NCBI GenBank assembly: GCA_050084985.1 | Contig: JBITNC010000001.1 | Coordinates: forward strand, 204,352,001 to 204,416,000 | Reading direction: 5' to 3' | Source: Nageia nagi | Taxonomy: Eukaryota; Pinophyta | Length of the DNA stretch: 64,000 nt | Shown here: positions 1 through 11,470 of the stretch, in pieces | Layout: every line of letters begins with the position of its first letter | How positions within the stretch are numbered: the first letter of the stretch is position 1 | The notes under the pieces: generated by a model | What the model was told of the DNA's origin: nothing | The model's database searches: none | What the model saw: the letters and a program-made list of their open reading frames with translations, nothing else | Made by a program: the position numbers and the translations under genes

Positions 1-1
1 T

Positions 2-969
2 CTTGTGGTGTATGTTGATGATCTTTTGATAATAAGGAACAATTAAAATTATATTGCATCCATGAAATAAGATTTTAAGAGAGGCTTTGAAATGATAGAT
101 ATGGGACATCTTCATTACTATTTTGGTGTTGTGGTGACACAAAACTCAAGGTACATTTTCATTTCTCAAAGAAAGTACATTGAAGAGTTGTTGAATATAT
201 TTGGAATGACAGATTGTAATCCTCTTTCCACTCCAATGTAATACAATTTGAAGTTAAAATCTATTGAAGGGAATGCATTTGAGGATGCAAAAAAGTATAG
301 ACAACTTGTAGGAAGTCTCATTTATCTAACCACAACTAGATCAAATATTTCATTTACATTTGGAATTCTCTCTTATTTTATGCAAAAACCATGTGAAGGG
401 CATTGTAATGTAGAAAAAAGTGTTCTTAAATATATGAAAGGGACATAGGAATTAAGTCTCAAGTATTCCAAGGTGGGAGATTTTAAATTGATTGAATATA
501 TAGATTAAGAATTTGATGGTGATAAATAAAATGGAGTTTCAACTTCAGGATATGCCATGAGTATTGTATCAACAACTATCTCTTGGAGATCACAAAAATA
601 ATTTATTCTAAAAGATTACACTATAGAGGTATAGAGTATGTGGTTTATATAGAGGAAACAAAAGATATTGTGTGGCTCAAGAAGATACTAGAAGATTTGT
701 AGGGAAAATAGATGCATCAAACTTCACTTATGATTGATAATATTTCTACAATTCAATTTTCCAAGGATCCAAATTTTCATGATAAAAAAAAGTACATCAA
801 CATGAAGTATCACTTGATTTGACATCATGGTGAAGATAATTAAGTTGAAATATTATTCCACAAATGAACAAACTATAGATATCTTCCCCAAGGTACTTGG
901 AAGAAAAAAGTTTGAGAAGTTTAGGAAGATACTTGGAATTACAAATACCCCTTTGAATTTAGGGGGGAT
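2..969 (+). pseudogene. Ty1/copia RT and RNase H remnant (element F)
   Basis: Degenerate C-terminal part of a copia polyprotein entering from the left edge. Frame 2 opens with the RT catalytic box LVVYVDDLLI. It is followed by MGHLHYYFG, a KYIEELL stretch, the RQLVGSLIYLTTTR block before the RNase H, and MQKPCEGHCN. A shifted frame then carries the end of RNase H (STSGYAMS) and, near 840-930, the terminal motif NEQTIDIFPKVLG, the counterpart of the usual ADIFTK. Many in-frame stops and at least one frameshift make it non-functional. It ends at a purine run just before an LTR-like terminus, as expected for the 3' end of a copia element. Family assignment is firm; gag and integrase would lie outside the window. 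Confidence 0.85.
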
Positions 970-1448
970 TGTTAGACACCTTATTCTTAGAGATTATCGT
1001 ATTTGTATCTTAGTAGTATTATTTACTATTTTTAGTAAATTCATAGCTAAGTGTGTGGTAGAATTCTAAGTATAATTTCTAGAAGAATATGAAGAGTTAC
1101 ATTGTATCTCAAGGGTTACCTAAGAAGGTAAATGTGAAGAGTCAATGTTCTTATGTATTAAGGAATTATTCCAACCTAATACAATATTTTTTGATCTTCA
1201 AGTTATCCAACCTAGAAAAATACTTCCTTTATTTTACTCATAGTGCTCGCTTGGTGTTTGGTTACATGTTAATAGGAGCTTATTTGGTCTTCAATTATTT
1301 CATAATATCATGGAACCAATTTAGAGCTGAAGTTATCAATAACACTTGTGGTAACTATTTGGGTTTCATTTCTCCTTTATTTTCTAAGATTTCCTACAAT
1401 ATTATGTTCAATAAGAGATGTTTTTTTTCAAGGCCTTTTCCTTTGACA
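970..1448 (+). repeat. 3' LTR of copia element F
   Basis: The purine run AGGGGGGAT (961-969) is a copia-type polypurine tract, followed directly by TGTTAGACACC at 970, a standard LTR start. The right edge is set at the CA at 1447-1448. From about 1449 on, the minus strand reads as coding sequence of gypsy element C, so the LTR must end near there. No second copy lies in the window, so the right boundary is an inference. The 129-codon open frame inside it matches nothing I recognise. Confidence 0.6.
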
Positions 1449-1800
1449 ATTTTAACTAGATTGAAGATCAAATCATGACCTTATTATTTCACTATCCATG
1501 ATCCTTATGTCATGCAAAGCTCTTGATTATTCAACATAGTTTTGATAGATGGGTCTAAGACAAAGATAGTCATTTGACTTCTACTGATGTATACTTTAAA
1601 ATTCTTCACTACTTTAACCATGATAAATGATTACTTTTATAGTAATATGTACTTCTCTTCTACATTATTTAATGTATAACTCATGAATGCAATTGGATAC
1701 TCTACTTCTACATCATTTATCTGAGTAAGTATTTCACTAATATTTTGATTTGACACATAGGTGTACATTCAAAAATATTTTTTGAAATTTGGTTGTATAA
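1449..1800 (-). pseudogene. Gypsy native RNase H region of element C
   Basis: Minus-strand reading continues from the RT. It shows FKNIKEALVSAPT, the usual block linking gypsy RT to RNase H, then YTYVSNQ in place of a canonical D-A-S box, EYPIAFMSYTL, VKNFKVYISRS and a block resembling the inter-domain linker. Stops and small indels are frequent. It lies downstream of the RT on the minus strand, so element C has a native RNase H in the normal position as well as a second RNase H upstream of the RT. Confidence 0.7.
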
Positions 1801-2950
1801 TGGTTGGAGCACTAACCAAAGCTTCTTTGATGTTTTTAAACACAATTTTACCTTCCTAGTTCCACTTAAACCTGATATTTTATTTCATCATCTTAATGAA
1901 AAAATAATTTATGGGAAATTAGATATAAAGCTCCATAATAAATTTACCTTACCAAAAAATGATTGTAAGGATTTTTTTACTAGTAGGGAGTGTTATCTTT
2001 CTAATAGCCTATATCCTCTTTGGATCAATCTTCATTCCTTCTTTGTACATAATATGACCTAACATTTTTCCTTTTGTTAGTTCAAAGATTTACATTTTAG
2101 GATATAGGGACAAATCAAATTATTTGCATTTTTCTAAGACTTCTTCAACATGATCAAGATGATCTTTTTATTGGAAAAAACAATCATGTCATCACTATAA
2201 ACCATGATTATTTTATTGATTATATCTTTGAAATAATAATGCATTACTCTTTGGTATGTTACTCTAGCATTTCTCAATCCAAAATGCATTCTTTTGTAAG
2301 AAAAATTGCTCTTTGGAGTAGTAAATATCATCTTGAATTGGTCTCCTTCCTTCACCTAAATTGGATTGTATCCCATGAATCCATCTAATAGAGAAAATAT
2401 TTTTGAACAATTCAATGTTTGCAATAAATTATCCATCATGGATAGTTTTACAGTTATCCTTAATCGAAGAAATGTTTAAATTCATGAAGTCTATGAAAAT
2501 CCTTATCTCGCTATTTTTATTTCTTACATGCACTATAATAGCAATCCAATATGAATGTATAATAGGATAAATAATATCTATCTCTAGAATCTTTTTCAAT
2601 CATAGATTTAATGTTAAGATTAGACCTCCTCATATTTTGGTGAAACAATTTACAATTTTCCTTCAAAGGGATACTATGCTAAAACATATCTTTTTAGAAC
2701 CCTTTGAGATCATTATTATTCTAGGAAAATACATCTTTGTATTTTTTAAAATTTTCTATAAGGTCTTTTTCTTTGAGAGTACATCTAGATTAAATTAAGA
2801 GCTCTTGATATGGACAATTATGATTCAAATGATAATAAGTTATTGCCTTTGCATTTTCCTTTAATATGTCATGATTAAAGTAATCAATTCTATCATAAAT
2901 ATTTTCAAGTTTAATCATACTTGTAGGAATTCTATTGGAGTCTAGTTATC
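1801..2950 (-). pseudogene. Gypsy reverse transcriptase of element C
   Basis: The minus strand encodes a degraded Ty3/gypsy RT. From the N-terminus (about 2840) there is a KYKDVFS block and HSIPLKEN, the usual start of the RT fold, then the DFMNLN counterpart of the substrate-binding region, LLDGFMGYNPI near 2370, MHFGLRNARVTYQRVM, and the catalytic MVYSDDMIVFS near 2190. The longest intact frame is 2134-2355. Several stops break the rest. The motif order and spacing match a Tat/Athila-type gypsy RT; no function is expected. Confidence 0.8.
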
Positions 2951-3439
2951 TTACTTTGTTGCTTACAACTAATCTTGAAGAATACTCTTCTACACATTTT
3001 AAAAATCGAAGGAGTTACCTATATGAGTAAAACATTTGATAATCTTAATTCTATAAATAAATGTTAGTCTATATAATAGTTATATCTAATATTGATCAAA
3101 ATTTGAGAGATGAATTAGGTTTAATCATAAACATCAATACGGCCAAAGAATTGCTTGTGAATTTAAGCACCTTGCTATGGATTTGACAATAAAAGAATCA
3201 AATAGTTCAATAGTATCCCAAATAATATATTAGTAGTATCTTAGTTTTTCATTCTTCAATTGGAATTCATTTTTTATCTTTGCATCTCCAAAATAAGCTA
3301 CATTCCTAATATGCAACTATTATCATGCTATGGTTAATCCTCTATACAAAGCTTCATATTTTGTTATATTATTGGTGCAATGAATGGTTAACCTTATAGA
3401 TAACACTTTCCTCAATCCATCTAGAGTGATGAATATCAT
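2951..3439 (-). pseudogene. Archaeal-type RNase H of element C, main part
   Basis: Minus-strand reading from 3439 downward gives IFITLDG, NNITKYEALYRGL (the acidic E motif of the second, archaeal-type RNase H of Tat elements), YFGDAKI (counterpart of the FGDS motif) and SIARCLNSQA, the counterpart of an IPR.NS.AD terminus. The first part of the domain, with FDGSK, lies at 28,068-28,130, separated by element A. On the minus strand the RT begins right after this domain, so the order is RNase H then RT. Stops are present. Confidence 0.7.
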
Positions 3440-4186
3440 TTTTTAACTGTAAATGGAATAAATAAATAAACCTAAATATAGTTAAAGGGATAATAAAATG
3501 TAAATTTAACAAATTCCTTGATAGCTAATGGATGGATAAAGTGAGTAATGAAAATCTCCAAGACTCTAACCTATCAATAATAGAAAATGAAAGATACAAA
3601 CTTGTGATTTACCTTTATTGATGAATGAAGGTAGTTTTCAAGCAAATGGTGATGAATAATGAGCTGTGCCAAAATATGGAGCCATAAATCTCTCAGGGAC
3701 CTAGCAATGGCACTCGAAACCCAATAGTGGTGCTCGAAACCCAATGGTAGTGCTTGGATATATGCTCATATTGACCTTGCTCTTGGTTTGTTATCATCGT
3801 CAAACCTTTGATCCATGAAAAAGTGCATTATAGATCATAACAATGCTCATAGTATAATAATTTCCAAATTGATAGGTGGCATTAAGAAACATTGATCTTA
3901 GAGACCTTTAGAATTTTCACCTATTAAGGTTTTGGGATGATACACGATTATTGTAAGTACTACCAATGATCATGCACATACCTCCACCTTTATAGGCAAC
4001 AGATAGGTGCCAAGATAACTTCTTGGGCTTATTGTGAGGCTGACCCACCTATTACCATAAGACATAAAGGTAGATTAATGTGCACTTTATAGATATTAGA
4101 TATTTATTTAAGTAATTAAATAAATAGACTTTAGATACCTAAAAAGGGAGTTTAATTAATTCAAAATTCCTTTTTAGGTGTTAATA
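3440..4186 (-). repeat. 3' LTR of gypsy element A
   Basis: About 740 bp that reappear at 27,348-28,062, starting with the shared TAAATGGAATAAATAAATAA and ending with AATTCCTTTTTAGGT(G/A)TTAATA on the plus strand. In element orientation it begins TATTAA rather than TGTTAA, in both copies. The outer (3440) edge is fixed to within a few bases by the target duplication in element C. Confidence 0.75.
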
Positions 4187-4200
4187 GATGCCCCACTTTG
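4187..4200 (-). promoter_or_regulatory. Polypurine tract of element A
   Basis: On the minus strand CAAAGTGGGGCATC abuts the start of A's 3' LTR. This is the expected place of the plus-strand DNA primer. Nearly the same motif precedes the 3' LTR of element B (10,676-10,690). Confidence 0.7.
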
Positions 4201-4836
4201 AATGTGATTTTGAGGGAAGTCAAAAACATAATTCAAATTATATTCAAGAAAAATATATTATAATAAAAGAGTACTCCCTAATGTTGTGATATTTGTCGAT
4301 GGTTTGAGATGCTTCAAGTTTGTTGATGTTATGCCCCCTCTTTGACTTGGTTGTGATATGAAGTGTGATGCATCATAGAGCAATCCAAGGCAAAGAATAA
4401 TGGATGATGATTAGATATTTGACTTAGCTTGGTTTCCCCAAACCACCATGTTGCCATGGAATTTGAATGATAGCAACCCCCTTGAAGAGGCTATGTAGTT
4501 TGGTTGCCCCAAATTATCCTACTTTAATGGATACTTTTGTGAAAATGATGATCCTTGCTTGCAAAGGATTAGTTGATGGTATTTTGACAAATATATATAT
4601 GATCAACTAAAATTTGACCAATTTTTGAAGTGATAAGTAGGAATGATACTTGTTGGACCTTTTACATGTTTGTTGATGTGATGTGAACACAGTAGTGGTG
4701 CTCTAAATAGAGCGATAGCATTGGGTTATGAAATCTTCAAACATGTAGAGTTATTTTATAGAAATGCAAAAATATATATTGATAAGAAAAAGTGGTATTA
4801 GACATGAAACTATTTTAGGTGCATGATGTTTACAGG
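4201..4836 (-). other. Element A integrase tail and 3' untranslated stretch
   Basis: The bases next to element B (from 4836 downward) read on the minus strand as the end of A's integrase: the residues VNIMHLK continue the EEHNP at 11,472, followed by stops near 4810. The remaining 600 bp up to the polypurine tract carry no open frame I can support. Short near-repeats of GTAGTGGTGCTC-like sequence occur here and in the LTR. Confidence 0.6.
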
Positions 4837-5514
4837 TGTTACCACATAAAATTTATTTATGCATTTAAATAAATACATTTTATTGCACTAATACACACCT
4901 AGAATATTTAATTTAATGATATCAATATTTATCTTATATATAATCACAATATCAATAATTATCTTGAATATCATTATGTATTATGGACTAACCCTATTTA
5001 TGTAGGTACACGCTAACCTAAGGAGTAGGTCATATTATTATCTATATAAATAGGGATCTAATAGTAAGTCCACATCAAGGAGATACATGATCCCATATTT
5101 GGTCTTGGTGGTTGTAATCCTAGATGTCTCTTAATGTCACCATTCAAGGCTATGGTTTATGTACTTCCTTATGTGAGCTATTTTGAAATCAGTAATCCAT
5201 ATTCTAATTGAAACATCTAATATGCAAATTATCGACTTGATTTGAAAGCAAAAAAAACTCTAATGAAGACCATCGGTGATCCATATTCATGCTAAATACA
5301 CCATCAATGTTCATCATCCTTCGATGTTAGGTACACTTCATAAGGTAAGTATACAAATCATAGTTCTTGATTGGTATTGTTAACCTAATTCTAGAGTGGT
5401 TATCTTCTTCATCTATTTTGTTGTATGGTATAAATTGCTATCCGTAGCACAAAACAAGTATTTTGGGTTTTTGTAATTATTTATTTATTTGCATTCTCAA
5501 AATATTTGTAAACA
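4837..5514 (+). repeat. 5' LTR of element B
   Basis: Begins TGTTACCACATAAAATTTA and ends AATATTTGTAAACA; repeated at 10,691-11,470 with many point differences. It lacks about 100 bp found in the 3' copy around 11,175-11,275. No clear tRNA primer site follows the LTR end; the next bases are TTTGGTTAACC. Confidence 0.85.
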
Positions 5515-5551
5515 TTTGGTTAACCTAATGTGAACCTTAACTTTTAAAAAT

Positions 5552-7510
5552 ATGAACAATTTACCATTAAATCAATCAAAACTTGAACCAACTAAAAGAA
5601 AAAGAAAATCATGGAAAGGCATAACATCAATAAGAAAAAGCACTAGGTTAAATAATAGTAGTATCCCTTTGGCTATTGAAACCAATTTTCCTGATGATGA
5701 ATCTTATCATGGGGACTTAGAAGACAATTGAGAGCCCTAAAGAAGAAATAATCCAACCTTTTGAAAATAAATTTCAATTAGTCCTTTATTAATCTAAAAA
5801 ATCTAATAATATAAACCTAATAGAAGATAAATTAAGGTTAGTGCAAGAATTCATAAAGCTCCTTGAGATATTATATAGGTTTACCAAATATCCTACCATA
5901 CCTCATTCATTGCACATCATCTATGAATTTTTGATCAAAAATAGTTCTAGGTCATCTTCTAGGATACTATTGGCTAAGCCACACCTCTTGACATACACCT
6001 TAACAAATCAACATAGGACCATCTATGATCTACATCCTATTGAATGGATCGCCTGTGGCCCATGTTTCCTATAGAAAGCCATGTCAATTTTTGTATGATT
6101 TGTCCTTCCATCCTTGAGTCAAACTTTTATCAATTTGCATCGTCCTTAACACTTGTGAAAAGTTTAAAAATTCATGAACCAATAACACCAAAAAAAGCTA
6201 ATTATGATGAATATTCGGATGATGAGATGGTTGAATTTGATAATGAGTTAGATAATGAAATAGAAATAGAATTTGAAATTGATCTTATGGCATAAGGACT
6301 TATCAATGCTTACCCTTATTGGTCAAATAGAGAAAAATAAATTAAAGATATGGAAGTAAGGAAAATAATAGGTACATAATCTTATCAAAAAGCTCAAAAA
6401 TGTGTAAGATAGGTAATCACAAGAGAGTTATATAACCAACTAATTCAAGAATGAAGAGATAAAAATGGGAGATTCACTCCTAAGACACTTGAATATGAGA
6501 ATGAGGTAGAAATTGAAAAAGCTAATCCCTTAGAGAAAAATAATAACAATGTAACTATGAAAAATGTAAAAGGAAAAATAAGAGAAAAAAATGGCACAAT
6601 TGAAAGAAATATTTGAACAATTAAAGAGGCTAACATTATTAAGTAAAAAAAAAGAAAGTGAATAGCTAAATGAAAGGCATCCATTTTGTGCAAAAATAAA
6701 AGGGAAAACATGGAAAGGGGAAGACATAGATTTTAGCAAACATGATGGCATTAGTGATCCAAGGATAAATATCACAATCTTTGAAGAAGTAGCTTGTAGT
6801 TAATAAGATGATGAAGATATGTTAGCAAGATTATTTCAACTTAGTTTAGGGAAGGAATCTTTTGAATGGTTTTACAGTCTTGAAAATCAAAGTATCACCA
6901 ACTATGAGCAATTAAAACATGAATTCATAAATCAATATCAACACAATATAAAAAGAAAACCAACCCTTCTTGATTTAGCAAGAATGAGACAAGGTGAGAA
7001 CCAATCATTTGAGGAATTTGTAAAAGCATGGAAGAAAATAGCCACATTAATAAATTTAAATGAAAAAGAGATAAAGCATATGTTGATAAAATCCCTTAGA
7101 GATGAGATGATATTAGAATTTTTCAACTATCTAGAGCAACCCCTCTCTGAGATGATTAAGTCCATGATTTAAAAAGAGAAGCACCTAGTAAAAATCAATT
7201 ACTGGAAATTTAAAAGAGAAGAAAATAAACCATCAACTATGAAAATGATAGCAATAGTTACAATGGCAAAAGAAACACCTTGTCCATCCAAGCATAAAAC
7301 CTCTAGAGTGTACACCAAGATTATATAAGACCATGATGAGTTGTTACAATCATTGCTTCAAAAGGGTTTGATCCAACTACCACCCATGAGTTAAAAAGTC
7401 ACTAAAACTATAGGTGGATGTTATGGGTATCATAGAAATCATAGACACAAAACATGTGAATGTAAAAAGTTTAAATATGTTGTCCAAGACATGATAGACA
7501 AAAAAGCAAT
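5552..7510 (+). pseudogene. Gag of element B
   Basis: The likely start is the ATG at 5552 (MNNLPLNQSKLEPTKRK). The reading is broken by stops but continues through 5841-6295, including an acidic stretch with EYSDDEMVEFDNELDN. The best-preserved part is 6819-7172, a retrotransposon gag domain with LGKESFEWFYSLENQSI, YEQLKHEFINQY, LARMRQGENQSFEEFVKAW and a helix ending LREP-like. A Cys/His segment with GGCYGYHRNHRHKTC near 7411-7455 stands where the zinc knuckle is expected. The reading ends shortly before the antisense gene. Capsid role is inferred from family. Confidence 0.75.
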
Positions 7511-7514
7511 ATCC

Positions 7515-9356
7515 TAATCTAGGTCAATCTCCTCATTATCATCGTGATCAGCATCTAGTGTCTCATCACATGTATTGCCCATGTCATGTGAGCCCCATCT
7601 TGATTATGTGTACCTTATGTTCCATCTTATCAATAACTTCCCTATGTCAGCTACATCTCCCTCATCCTCGAGTTGGTCTACCTCATGTATGCCTAAGTGG
7701 TGAGGAGTATATCCTCACCACTAGTCCATGTAGTCCTTAGTATGCTCAGAACCATCTAAATTTGGGTCATCCTTAAAGTCTAAGTTCTCATTAGGGGATG
7801 TCAACTCAAAATCCCAATCTGGCATCGATGCATAGTCCTTTGGTAGATCCTTGCTGCAGTAGTAGCATACTACTATACTATGATCATCTAGTACCCCCTG
7901 CTATATCCCAAACTATCAAAGTACTCACTTTGGCCTGTATGGCTCAACCAAATCCTTGCATGCTTAGATATATGTTAGGTGTCTCACTCAAGCTAGCTCA
8001 TGCATTTCCTTGATCCACTTTAGGGCATATCTATAGGGATGCCAATACATCTATGACTCTTTGAGTGTGTCAAATCATATCCTCCATCCCTCTAAGTAAA
8101 CATCAAGAAAGTTAGGACCATGTGTAGTTACCCATCACTACCATGTGGGCATATCATTAGGTAGATCCAATAGTAGAGAGGTTAGTTTATAGATTCCTAT
8201 GTGATCATAAGCCCATACCGACAGTATCATGGAGTGAGCCACCTGTCTCCCCTCTTTCTACCTTAATGAATGCATGCAAATCATGATATAACTATGCCAA
8301 ATTAGCTGGGCATCATGCATATTTCTACTCATGTCGAACCATGTCCATGATAATAGACACCATCCCCATAGGAAATATCTCGCTGCTCTTAACTAGATAG
8401 ATAACAACATCTAGTAAGTAATAAGGAGCCTCAACTATAGGTCAACTCATGCTGGAGGATCCTTTGGTACATGTATCATTAGGGAAACTCCTCTCTTCTT
8501 ATGGTTCACCTCATCTAAGCCTATGAGCCATATAGCCCACTCCTCTACTCATTCAATGCTAGGAATGGAGACCATGTTCACCAGCTTACCTCTGATAGGT
8601 AGCCTAGTGATCCTATAGATATCCTTAAGTGTCATTGTAATCTCCCAAGTAGGTAAGTGAAAGGTGTTGGAATTAGGATCCCACCTCTCCATCAAAGCTA
8701 TCAACATATCTTGATCATGATAAATGTAATTAGAAAAGGCCAAATAGCTCAAGGAAATAGCCTCAAGTGTGCTCTAACTCTCATCTAATTGAGGCCATTA
8801 TTGAGCAACCATAAAAGTATTGCTCTTTTTGGAATCTTACATATAATAGCTATGATATTGGTTCAAAACACCCAATAAGTAATATTAGTTTTAGTTATTA
8901 ATGCATTTTTAAGTTTTGCAAATTAGTAAAAGAGGACCACCCACAGTCTAAACAATAGTAAAAGAGGATTGCCCATAATCCAAACTAGGGCAAAAGGGAC
9001 TACCAATGACCCTTTTCCCATACAAAAAAATGACAAAATTTCATGTGCAAGGTCATATGAAAGAATAACCTAATCACAAAGGTAGAAAAATGAAAAATAG
9101 TACTAAAAGTCAAAAATAAAATCAAAGGTATTCTAATGGGTAAAACACTAGGAACAGAATATCAAACTTACAGGAAAACTATAAAAAAAATACACACATA
9201 GAAAAAATCAAGAATGCACCAAAGAAAAGATAGGTAAAGATGATTTACCTGATGACTAGTAGGAGAGTTCATCACCAAAGTAGCTCTATGTCCTTCTCTA
9301 TGTGTGATTGGTAAAGCCATGATAAGAAGATATGAAAAAGAAGTAGAATCACTCAC
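7515..9356 (-). pseudogene. Plant mobile domain (PMD) gene, antisense in element B
   Basis: Minus-strand gene of the plant mobile domain family (MAIN/MAIL-like, also found in plant transposons). The core at 8549-8752 has YHDQDMLIALMERWDP, NTFHLPTWEITMTLKDIYRI and TRLPIRGK, the family's diagnostic N-terminal block. Lower coordinates continue with RYFLWGW, VWAYDHIGIYKL and YRYALKWIKEMHE with interspersed stops, and an acidic tail near 7520-7740. A candidate first exon starts at 9356 (MSDSTSFSYLLIM) and ends at SHQ before GTAAATC near 9250, a good donor site. Stops show it is now a pseudogene. Its orientation opposite to gag suggests a captured gene with its own promoter. Confidence 0.7.
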
Positions 9357-9779
9357 AGGTTGATAGTATCAAAATTAGGAACAAGCACCCATTGAATAAG
9401 TTCTTAAAAGTTTTAAGCACTCTCCACTCTAAAAATGCAAGCAAGTGATAATGAAAGGGGGGTCAACCCTCTTTTATAAGATTTCAAGAGCACATATCTT
9501 TAGATAGTCTCGATTTATGTACCTATAGATTACAAATAGGTAAATAGAATAGTTAGTCAGAAGCAGAAAGAAATATGCCATTTTCCAGGTCTTAAATTTT
9601 GCAAAAATTCCTTAAGAAAATGATCATTCATGGCCTTTATCTATTGTTAAGGACCATCGATGATGTGCTTCTGTCAAAATATACAGCTCGCATTCCTTTT
9701 TTTATCATATTGAACATGCTAATTTGCTAGATGTGATAAAGAATTATCTCTATGACTATATCCTAAATTGTATTTTGCT

Positions 9780-10250
9780 TTATGCCTCTTAGCATGGAAG
9801 TTTAGCTCCCACATCAACATCATGGTTCTTTAGCATGAAGTTTTAGGCTTTATAACATATTATCATGCCTCTTGACATAGAGTTTTAGCTCTCATTATCA
9901 TATCATGCCTCTTAGTGTAGAGTCTCAACTCTTATCATCATATCATGCCTCTTGGTGTAGAGTTTTAGCTCTCATCATCATATCATGCCTCTTGGCATAG
10001 AGTTTCAGCTCTCATCATCATATCATACCTCTTGGCCTAGAGTTTTAGCTCTCATCATCATATCATGCCTCTTGGCATAAAGTTTTAGCTCTCATCATCA
10101 TATTATGCCTTTTGGTGCAGAGTTTCAACTCTCATCATCATATCATGCCTCTTGGCATAGATTTTTAGCTTTCATCATCATATCATTCCTCTTAGCATAG
10201 AGTTTCAGCTCTCATGTTATCATGCCTCTTGGTGTAAAGTTGAGCTCCCA
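9780..10250 (+). repeat. 40-bp tandem repeat array in element B
   Basis: About ten diverged copies of a 40-bp unit that contains ATCATGCCTCTTGGCATAG followed by AGTTTTAGCTCTCATCATC. The regular 40-bp spacing is clearest between about 9900 and 10,210; the outer copies are shorter or more diverged. It lies between the antisense gene and the 3' LTR. Confidence 0.85.
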
Positions 10251-10261
10251 TTCTATTACAG

Positions 10262-10455
10262 TATGCTATTTGCTTGTGTTGTCATGTGTGGTCATGTGTT
10301 GTCATATGTCATATGTTGTCTTGTTGATAAGGTCATGTGTCATCATGTGTGATCATGTGTGGTCATGTGTCATCATGTGTGGTCATGTGTGATCATGTGT
10401 TGTCATGTGTTGTCATGTGTGGTCATGTGTTGTCATGTGTTGTCATGTGTTATCA
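10262..10455 (+). repeat. 10-bp tandem repeat array in element B
   Basis: Roughly eighteen copies of a 10-bp unit, GTCATGTGTG with T/G and G/A variants at two positions. It directly follows the 40-bp array. The open frame through it is an artefact of the repeat. Confidence 0.85.
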
Positions 10456-10675
10456 ATATCATGATAAGGGTAGATTGAAAAATATCACAACAGGGAGTTT
10501 TCTCAACCCATATCTAGCTTTTATAGGTTTTGCTATATTACAATCTTTGTTGGAATTTAGATTGATTAGTTTGGTATTATGCTTATCAATGCTTGTTAAT
10601 ACTTCATTGCTATGACATCTTGATTTGTACTTTGAATGAAAAATCTCAATGCATCTAGTGATATCAATTTATCAT

Positions 10676-10690
10676 CCAAAGTGGGGCATT
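10676..10690 (+). promoter_or_regulatory. Polypurine tract of element B
   Basis: CAAAGTGGGGCATT lies directly before the TGTTATCATA that opens the 3' LTR. It matches the minus-strand tract of element A at 13 of 14 bases. Confidence 0.75.
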
Positions 10691-11470
10691 TGTTATCATA
10701 TAAAATTTATTTATGCATTTAAATAAATACATTTTATTGCACTAATACACACCTAGAATATTTAATTTAATGATATCAATGTTTATCTTATATATAATCA
10801 CAATATAAATAATTTTCTTGAATATCATTATGTATTATAGACTAACCCTATTTATGTAGGTACACACTGACCTAAGGAGTACATCATATTATTATCTATA
10901 TAAATAGGGATCTAATAGTAAGTCCACATCAAGGAGATACATGATCTCATATCTGGTCTTGGTGGTGGTAATCCTTTAGGTGTCTCTTGATATCACCATT
11001 CAAGGTTGTGGTTTGTTTACTTCCTTATGTGAGTTACTTTGACATCAGCAATCTATATTTTGATTGAAACATCTATATGCAAATTATCAACTTGATCTGA
11101 AAGCAAAGAAAACTCTAACAAAGACCATTGATGCTCCTTATTTATGCTAAATACACCACCAATGTTCCTCTATACAATATATAGACTATCCATGATCCTC
11201 TTTTCATGGCATTTCAGGTTATAGCTTCTAGAGTAGGATTTCCATACTACCCACATATCAAACATATCATCATTCTTTGATGTTAGGTACACTTCATAAG
11301 GTAAGTATACAAATCATAGTTCTTGATTGGTATTATTATCCTAATTCTAGAGTGGTTATCTTCTTCATCTATTTTGTTGTATGGTCTAAATTGCTATCCA
11401 TAGCTTGAAATAAGCATTTTAGGTTTTTGTAATTATTTATTTATTTACATTCTTAAAATATTTGTAAATA
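10691..11470 (+). repeat. 3' LTR of element B
   Basis: Second copy of the 4837-5514 repeat, starting TGTTATCATATAAAATTT and ending TATTTGTAAATA (final CA changed to TA). It holds about 100 extra bases around 11,175-11,275 that are absent from the 5' copy; from two copies alone one cannot tell insertion from deletion. Confidence 0.85.

Larger units (their letters stand above)
4837..11470 (+). mobile_element. Non-autonomous Ty3/gypsy element B (gag only)
   Basis: Complete plus-strand LTR element of 6.6 kb. It has LTRs at 4837-5514 and 10,691-11,470, gag from 5552, an antisense plant mobile domain gene at about 7515-9356, two tandem-repeat arrays, and a polypurine tract. The flanks ACAGG (4832-4836) and ATAGG (11,471-11,475) form a 5-bp target duplication with one mismatch. 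Removing B rejoins the integrase frame of element A. No protease, RT or integrase was found between gag and the 3' LTR, so B must have moved using another element's enzymes. Confidence 0.85.

Noticed and set aside
1089-1478. 129-codon plus-strand ORF
   Set aside because: It lies in the LTR of copia F and crosses its border into element C; no domain.
10337-10615. Plus-strand ORF of 92 codons
   Set aside because: Its first half is the 10-bp repeat array and the rest matches nothing.
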